DNA of 9,536 bases from Akkermansiaceae bacterium UBA5689 (GTDB lineage Bacteria > Verrucomicrobiota > Verrucomicrobiia > Verrucomicrobiales > Akkermansiaceae). This document shows positions 6,391 through 9,536 of the stretch, in pieces. A program made the position numbers and the translations under genes. The notes under the pieces were generated by a model that ran no database searches, had not been told where the DNA came from, and saw only the letters and a list, made by a program, of their open reading frames with translations. The DNA lies in contig DIHT01000114.1 in the NCBI GenBank assembly GCA_002420305.1, positions 1 to 9,536 on the forward strand, in the 5' to 3' direction. How positions within the stretch are numbered: the stretch's first letter is position 1; each line of letters starts with the position of its first letter.

Positions 6391-7443
6391 CTATACTTGA
6401 AGAAGCGCTTGAAGAGCTTTCCGGAAAGGAGAGGGCATGGGCAGGTCGCTGATTTCCCGTGAGGAGTGGAATTTTTCGGTGGTGGTATTCACCTGCGGAG
6501 GAAGCTGGGATGGGCTGCAACGGTAGATATGCATGGTGACCTTATGGTGAGTAATACCGTAATTGCGGGTGCCTAGGAGGGGAAAGTCGGCGAGTTGATG
6601 ATGGCTCCGCTCTGGGAGCCTCCAGAGGCCCTTGCGGCGTGTTCCTTCCTCCTGCGCGAGAAGCACTGGGCCGCTGCGCTTCTGCACGAAGAGGACGTGC
6701 TCGTCGACCTTCACCTTTGCACGCCGGGTCCTTTTCATAGGAAGCTTTTCAGGTTCGCGAGTGAGACAGAAATCCCTGACAGGACATCGGGGGCAGGCGG
6801 GGGACCGCGGAGTGCAAAACGTCTGACCGAGTTCCATCAGTGCGGAGTTAAAAGGCCGGGGCTGATCGCAGTCGAGGAGTTGTCCCGCCCAGGACCAGAG
6901 CCTGGTCTGGCTCCCGGAGGTCTGAATCTGCTCTCGCCAATCAAAAAGACGGCTCAGGAGCCGGGACACGTTCGCATCAACGATTGGGGCAGGATAATTA
7001 AACGCGAAGCTCGCGACAGCGCCGGCCGTGTAACGACCAACCCCGGGTAGGGACTCCAGCTCCTCCGGGGTGGCAGGGAATACCCCCTCGTGCTCAGCAA
7101 GGATACTCTGCGCTGCTCTCTGGAGGTTTCGAATACGGTTATAGTAACCCAGACCTTCCCAGGCTCTGAGGAGATCACGTTCCGGGGCCTCAGCCAGAGA
7201 GTGTAGATCGGGGAACGTATCCAGAAATCGCTCGAAGCGGCGATTTTGAATTACGGACCCGATTGTGGTCTGCTGGAGCATGATCTCGGAAACAAGGATC
7301 GCGTAGGGGTCTCTCGTTTTCCTCCAGGGATAGTCAGCGCCGTGCCGAGCAAACCAGTTTAACAGAGTCCGCCGGAAGGCCCTCACGTTCCGTAGGGCGT
7401 GACGGGTGGCTATGGACTTGGACACGGATGGAGGATCGGACAT
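6391..7443 (-). CDS. mutY: A/G-specific adenine DNA glycosylase
   Basis: MutY removes adenine mispaired with 8-oxoguanine in DNA, preventing G:C to T:A mutation. The 350-residue product is normal length. SEIMLQQTT (52-60) carries catalytic Glu53. YYNRIRNL (100-107) and the helix-hairpin-helix LPGVGRYTAGAVASFAF (132-148) bind DNA, and VDANVSRLL (155-163) carries catalytic Asp156. The [4Fe-4S] ligands Cys210, Cys217, Cys220 and Cys226 show the C-x6-C-x2-C-x5-C spacing. The remainder (about 245-350) is the NUDIX-like domain that reads 8-oxoguanine, with ITHHKVTMHIY (297-307) at the loop equivalent to the FSH motif, where the Phe is replaced by Ile and the Ser by Thr. The ATG at 7443 has no evident Shine-Dalgarno sequence. 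It is divergent from rnhC across only 35 bp, and the dioxygenase gene follows 60 bp downstream. Confidence 0.96.
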   Translation of the reverse strand: MSDPPSVSKSIATRHALRNVRAFRRTLLNWFARHGADYPWRKTRDPYAILVSEIMLQQTTIGSVIQNRRFERFLDTFPDLHSLAEAPERDLLRAWEGLGYYNRIRNLQRAAQSILAEHEGVFPATPEELESLPGVGRYTAGAVASFAFNYPAPIVDANVSRLLSRLFDWREQIQTSGSQTRLWSWAGQLLDCDQPRPFNSALMELGQTFCTPRSPACPRCPVRDFCLTREPEKLPMKRTRRAKVKVDEHVLFVQKRSGPVLLAQEEGTRRKGLWRLPERSHHQLADFPLLGTRNYGITHHKVTMHIYRCSPSQLPPQVNTTTEKFHSSREISDLPMPSPFRKALQALLQV

Positions 7444-7478
7444 TGCGTAAGCGGGGTCGAATCTAGAAACTCAGGGAA
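7444..7478. promoter_or_regulatory. Very short divergent intergenic region, mutY / rnhC
   Basis: Only 35 bp separate the two outward-facing start codons, too short for two full non-overlapping sigma-70 promoters, so at least one promoter must extend into the opposite gene. A weak rnhC candidate is TTGCGT (7443-7448), 15 bases, TAGAAA (7464-7469), which would start transcription almost at the GTG. I see no convincing mutY promoter; one may lie inside the rnhC 5' coding region. Confidence 0.3.
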
Positions 7479-8402
7479 GTGGGATTAACAACGTATACTC
7501 AGGAGATCGAGGAAGGTGATGTGGAAAAGTTGCGAGAGCTCCTCAAGCGGGGCGGCTTTGAGATGCTGGAAAAGCCCTATGCCTATTACGGTGCCCGCAA
7601 GGGAAAGCTCAATGTCACGGTTTACGAGAAAGGGCCCAAGGTGCTGATTCAAGGGAAAGATACGGAGGAGTTCGTAAAATTCATCTTGGAACCAGAGATC
7701 CTTGGCGAGGCCCGTCTGGGTTACGAAGAGGTGCATAACCCCGAAATGTTTCAGCCTCATTTCGGCATCGATGAGAGTGGAAAGGGCGATTATTTCGGCC
7801 CTCTGGTCATCGCCGGAGCCTATACCGACTCGGAGAGCACGCGGGCCCTGATGGAGGCTGGTGTCATGGATTCCAAAAGAGTGAGCTCGAGAGATAGGAT
7901 CGTCAATCTGTCTGGTATCATCAGGAGAACTCAGGGAGTGAAGGTGTCGGTGATCTCGGTGGGTCCCAAGCGCTATAACGAACTCTACGAGAGATTTGCT
8001 AACCTGAATGAGTTACTGGCGTGGGGGCACGCAAAGGTGATCAAGGAGCTCTCCGAACTCGTTCCTGGATGCCCTCGTGCCTTGAGTGATCAATTCGCCA
8101 ACCCACGCGTCCTCGAGCGTGCTCTCGCGCGCCAAGAGCTGAATGTGAAGCTTCAGCAGCGGACGAAGGGTGAGAGCGATGTGGCTGTTGCAGCGGCATC
8201 TATTCTAGCACGGGAGGCTTTTGTCAGGTGGATCGAGAATGCATCCGAAACCTGGGGCCTTGCTCTTCCTCTGGGGGCTGGAGCCCCTGTTCTCGCATCG
8301 GGCCAGGACTTTATCGCACTGCACGGAAGAGAGCGGTTGGCAGAGGTTGCGAAATTTCATTTCAAGACCACAAATCAGTTGACCAGCACAGGAAATGGAT
8401 GA
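7479..8402 (+). CDS. rnhC: Ribonuclease HIII
   Basis: RNase HIII cuts the RNA strand of RNA:DNA hybrids, helping remove R-loops and primers. The 307-residue protein has the two-part family layout. An N-terminal substrate-binding domain (about 1-80) contains YGARKGKLNVTVYEKGPKVL (37-56), and the catalytic RNase H fold follows from about 94. Acidic catalytic residues are visible as GIDESGKGDYFGP (Asp98, Glu99), LSDQF (Asp204) and ESDVAVAAASILARE (Asp234), at nearly the spacing known for the Geobacillus enzyme. The GTG at 7479 lies 12 bases past an in-frame TAG and is the only start preserving the N-terminal TTYTQ segment usual in relatives. A second in-frame GTG at 7521 has a better purine-rich GAGGAAGG upstream but would remove 14 residues of the domain. 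The HU gene follows after 74 bp. Confidence 0.94.
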   Translation: MGLTTYTQEIEEGDVEKLRELLKRGGFEMLEKPYAYYGARKGKLNVTVYEKGPKVLIQGKDTEEFVKFILEPEILGEARLGYEEVHNPEMFQPHFGIDESGKGDYFGPLVIAGAYTDSESTRALMEAGVMDSKRVSSRDRIVNLSGIIRRTQGVKVSVISVGPKRYNELYERFANLNELLAWGHAKVIKELSELVPGCPRALSDQFANPRVLERALARQELNVKLQQRTKGESDVAVAAASILAREAFVRWIENASETWGLALPLGAGAPVLASGQDFIALHGRERLAEVAKFHFKTTNQLTSTGNG

Positions 8403-8427
8403 CTTCTTATTTCCATTCGCTTCTGTC

Positions 8428-8456
8428 GTTACATGCGGCACGGGGTGTGCTGTAAA
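8428..8456 (+). promoter_or_regulatory. Candidate promoter for the HU-family gene
   Basis: GTTACA at 8428-8433 (4 of 6 to the -35 consensus), 17 bases, then TGTAAA at 8451-8456 (4 of 6 to the -10) preceded by an extended TGC. Transcription would begin near 8463, only about 14 bases before the ATG at 8477. The -10 lacks the highly conserved final T, so this is weak. An abundant HU protein would be expected to have its own promoter, and the 74 bp gap after rnhC leaves room for one. Confidence 0.3.
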
Positions 8457-8476
8457 TAGAAACCGTAAGCGATTTA

Positions 8477-8806
8477 ATGTCTACGATTACGAAACGAGAT
8501 TTGGTTGTCCGGATCAGCAATGAGACGGGGTTAACGCAGCAACAGGTTTTTGACGTGGTTCAAAAAACCCTCGATGCTGTCACCTTGGACCTGGCGCAGG
8601 GAAACACGGTGGTGATGAGGAATTTTGGCACTTTCGAGGTTCGCCAGACCAAGGCCAAGGTCGGGCGGAATCCAAAGGATCCAGGGAAGGATGTTCCGAT
8701 CCCGCCCCGGGCGGTAGTGAAATTCAAGCCGGGGAAAGAGATGAAGGAAAAAGTGGCCCGGATTCTTCCATCCATCCAACAGCAGGTCCAAGTCGATTTG
8801 GATTAG
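8477..8806 (+). CDS. HU/IHF-family DNA-binding protein
   Basis: This small basic nucleoid protein of 109 residues binds and bends DNA as a dimer. The N-terminal helices span about 5-42 (TITKRDLVVRISNETGLTQQ at 3-22). The family signature runs RNFGTFEVR at 48-56 through GRNPKDPGKDVPIPP at 63-77, with the arm-tip Pro66 in the conserved RNP that inserts between base pairs, then VVKFKPGKEMKEKV at 80-93. It is about 15 residues longer than typical HU (90-95), ending in a Gln-rich, slightly acidic tail (QQQVQVDLD). Sequence alone does not decide between HU and IHF-like behaviour; the single-gene setting favours HU-type or a lineage-specific paralogue. The ATG at 8477 lacks a good Shine-Dalgarno sequence. 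A terminator-like hairpin follows about 28 bases after the stop codon. Confidence 0.93.
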   Translation: MSTITKRDLVVRISNETGLTQQQVFDVVQKTLDAVTLDLAQGNTVVMRNFGTFEVRQTKAKVGRNPKDPGKDVPIPPRAVVKFKPGKEMKEKVARILPSIQQQVQVDLD

Positions 8807-8833
8807 GGTTCCACCTGAAAACCCTTTGGACTA

Positions 8834-8853
8834 CCTCCGAAGGAGGCCTTTTT
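8834..8853 (+). terminator. Rho-independent terminator after the HU-family gene
   Basis: CCTCC (8834-8838), a three-base GAA loop, GGAGG (8842-8846), then CC and TTTTT (8849-8853). An outer stem may extend it: CCTG plus AAAA upstream (about 8813-8822) can pair with TTTTT and CAGG (to 8858), with an internal loop between. It separates the rnhC-HU unit from the rlpA-like gene. Confidence 0.65.
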
Positions 8854-8869
8854 CCAGGCTGCTGGTGAA

Positions 8870-8898
8870 TTGTAACAGTGGTGCGACTCTGTCACTAT
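8870..8898 (+). promoter_or_regulatory. Candidate extended -10 promoter for the RlpA-like gene
   Basis: TTGTAA at 8870-8875 (4 of 6 to the -35), 17 bases, CACTAT at 8893-8898 (3 of 6, with the key second A and final T) preceded by an extended TGT at 8890-8892. It lies directly after the HU terminator. The predicted start is near 8905, the A of the proposed ATG, implying a leaderless or nearly leaderless transcript. No Shine-Dalgarno sequence is seen, which fits but does not prove this. Confidence 0.38.
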
Positions 8899-8904
8899 GA
8901 CGGC

Positions 8905-9420
8905 ATGCGGAAACACCTCACGCTCGCTGTCGCCCTTGGTTCATTGATTTTGACTTCCTGTGGCGGGGGTGGCTACAGCGGCTATATGACTCGCTCTTAC
9001 ACGATTAAGGGCGTGCGATATAACCCCATGACCGTCGAGGAGGCTCTGAGCTACGATGAGACGGGAATTGCCTCTTGGTATGACGAGAGCAGTTTTTTTG
9101 GTTTCAAGCGAGGCGATTCCTCGCTGGGCGAAAAGGTGGGGCGTTTTGATGTTAGTGGAGCCCACAAGACCCTGCCGCTTCCGTGCAGGGTCAAAGTGAC
9201 AAACCTGACAAACGGTAGATCCGTAACGATGCGGCTCAATGACCGCGGGCCTTTCATCGCTGGGCGGATCATCGATCTCACCCCGCGTGCGGCAAGTAAG
9301 CTGGGATTCAAGGAGCAGGGACTAACGAGAGTGCGGGTTGAATGCCTGAGCGTGGGAGACGGAAGATATAAGCGAAAGGCAAGGCGATCACGGGGAATCC
9401 CATTTGTGCCCTTTTTGTAA
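8905..9420 (+). CDS. rlpA: RlpA-like septal/peptidoglycan lipoprotein (double-psi beta-barrel)
   Basis: RlpA proteins are outer-membrane lipoproteins; in Pseudomonas RlpA is a lytic transglycosylase that cuts stem-peptide-free glycan at the septum. From ATG 8905 the product is 171 residues with a lipoprotein signal, MRKHLTLAVALGSLILTSC, with the lipobox LTSC and modified Cys19, followed by a Gly-rich linker. The double-psi beta-barrel runs from about 54 to 148: GIASWYDESSFFGFKRGD (54-71), SGAHKTLPL (84-92) with catalytic-type His87, and MRLNDRGPFIAGRIIDLTPR (109-128) with catalytic-type Asp113. The usual TANGE loop is replaced by GDSSLGEKVG. There is no C-terminal SPOR domain, and the protein ends in a basic, Arg/Lys-rich tail (RYKRKARRSR). 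Upstream in-frame GTGs at 8878 and 8881 were rejected because they would put residues of no signal-peptide character ahead of the signal. Enzymatic activity is inferred from the conserved His/Asp, not certain. Confidence 0.9.
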   Translation: MRKHLTLAVALGSLILTSCGGGGYSGYMTRSYTIKGVRYNPMTVEEALSYDETGIASWYDESSFFGFKRGDSSLGEKVGRFDVSGAHKTLPLPCRVKVTNLTNGRSVTMRLNDRGPFIAGRIIDLTPRAASKLGFKEQGLTRVRVECLSVGDGRYKRKARRSRGIPFVPFL

Positions 9421-9512
9421 GCGGAATATTGCTATTCTCTGGGAAGGAGGGGCTGTAAATTCACTGGCCCACGGCGAGGAAAGCTGTTAGGAGCTCCGCC
9501 CCCCGACGAGAA

Positions 9513-9536
9513 ATGGCTCAGGAAGAAATAACGGAA
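9513..9536 (+). CDS. Start of an unidentified gene (first eight codons)
   Basis: An ATG at 9513 opens a frame reading MAQEEITE to the window edge. It follows the RlpA-like gene by 92 bp on the same strand. The frame is open back to a TAA at 9456, and no other ATG, GTG or TTG precedes it in that interval. There is no properly spaced Shine-Dalgarno sequence; AGGAG at 9489-9493 is about 19 bases away. Too short to name. Confidence 0.4.

Noticed and set aside
6595..7050. Plus-strand open frame of 151 codons opposite mutY
   Set aside because: Antisense to the iron-sulfur and catalytic regions of mutY; composition is explained by the opposite strand.
8449..9460. Shared 9-mer GCTGTAAAT at 8449-8457 and 9452-9460, upstream of two start codons
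   Set aside because: Many 9-mer repeats are expected by chance in 9.5 kb, and the distances to the start codons differ (about 20 versus 53 bases), so a common regulatory element is not supported.

Overview
This 9.5 kb window looks like an ordinary, compact chromosomal segment of a moderately GC-rich, Gram-negative-type bacterium. My best guess is the Verrucomicrobiota / PVC group. The reasons are the style of the RNase HIII and RlpA-like lipoprotein, the arginine-sensitive type of acetylglutamate kinase, a Tat-exported dioxygenase and the scarcity of strong Shine-Dalgarno sequences. This placement rests on recalled family resemblance, not on a search. I see no tRNA, rRNA, insertion sequence, prophage, CRISPR array or composition break.

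Layout. All genes between 1 and 7443 are on the minus strand, and all genes from 7479 to the end are on the plus strand, so the window holds a single divergent switch point, only 35 bp wide, between mutY and rnhC. Reading the minus strand in its own direction, the order is mutY (7443-6391), a Tat-signal intradiol ring-cleavage dioxygenase (6330-5626), a MurU-like sugar-phosphate nucleotidyltransferase with a beta-helix tail (5534-4626), an AmgK-like small-molecule kinase (4524-3568), a membrane protein with a CHASE2-like extracytoplasmic domain and no output domain (3508-2150), argB (2035-1172) and argD (1086 to beyond base 1). Gaps between these genes run from about 60 to 115 bp, and none overlap. 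A good sigma-70-like promoter overlaps the end of the kinase gene and could drive CHASE2-argB-argD separately. On the plus strand come rnhC (7479-8402), an HU/IHF-family DNA-binding protein (8477-8806) followed by an intrinsic terminator, an RlpA-like lipoprotein (8905-9420), and the first eight codons of another gene at the right edge.

How the genes work together. argB and argD catalyse consecutive steps (2 and 4) of arginine biosynthesis. The nucleotidyltransferase/kinase pair matches the MurU-AmgK arrangement, in which an amino sugar from cell-wall turnover is phosphorylated at C1 and then converted to a UDP-sugar; RlpA also acts on peptidoglycan. mutY, rnhC and HU are nucleic-acid maintenance genes. 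The least expected items are the output-less CHASE2 protein next to arginine genes, the beta-helix extension on the MurU-like enzyme, and the isolated exported dioxygenase. I found no convincing evidence of a wholly new multi-gene system.
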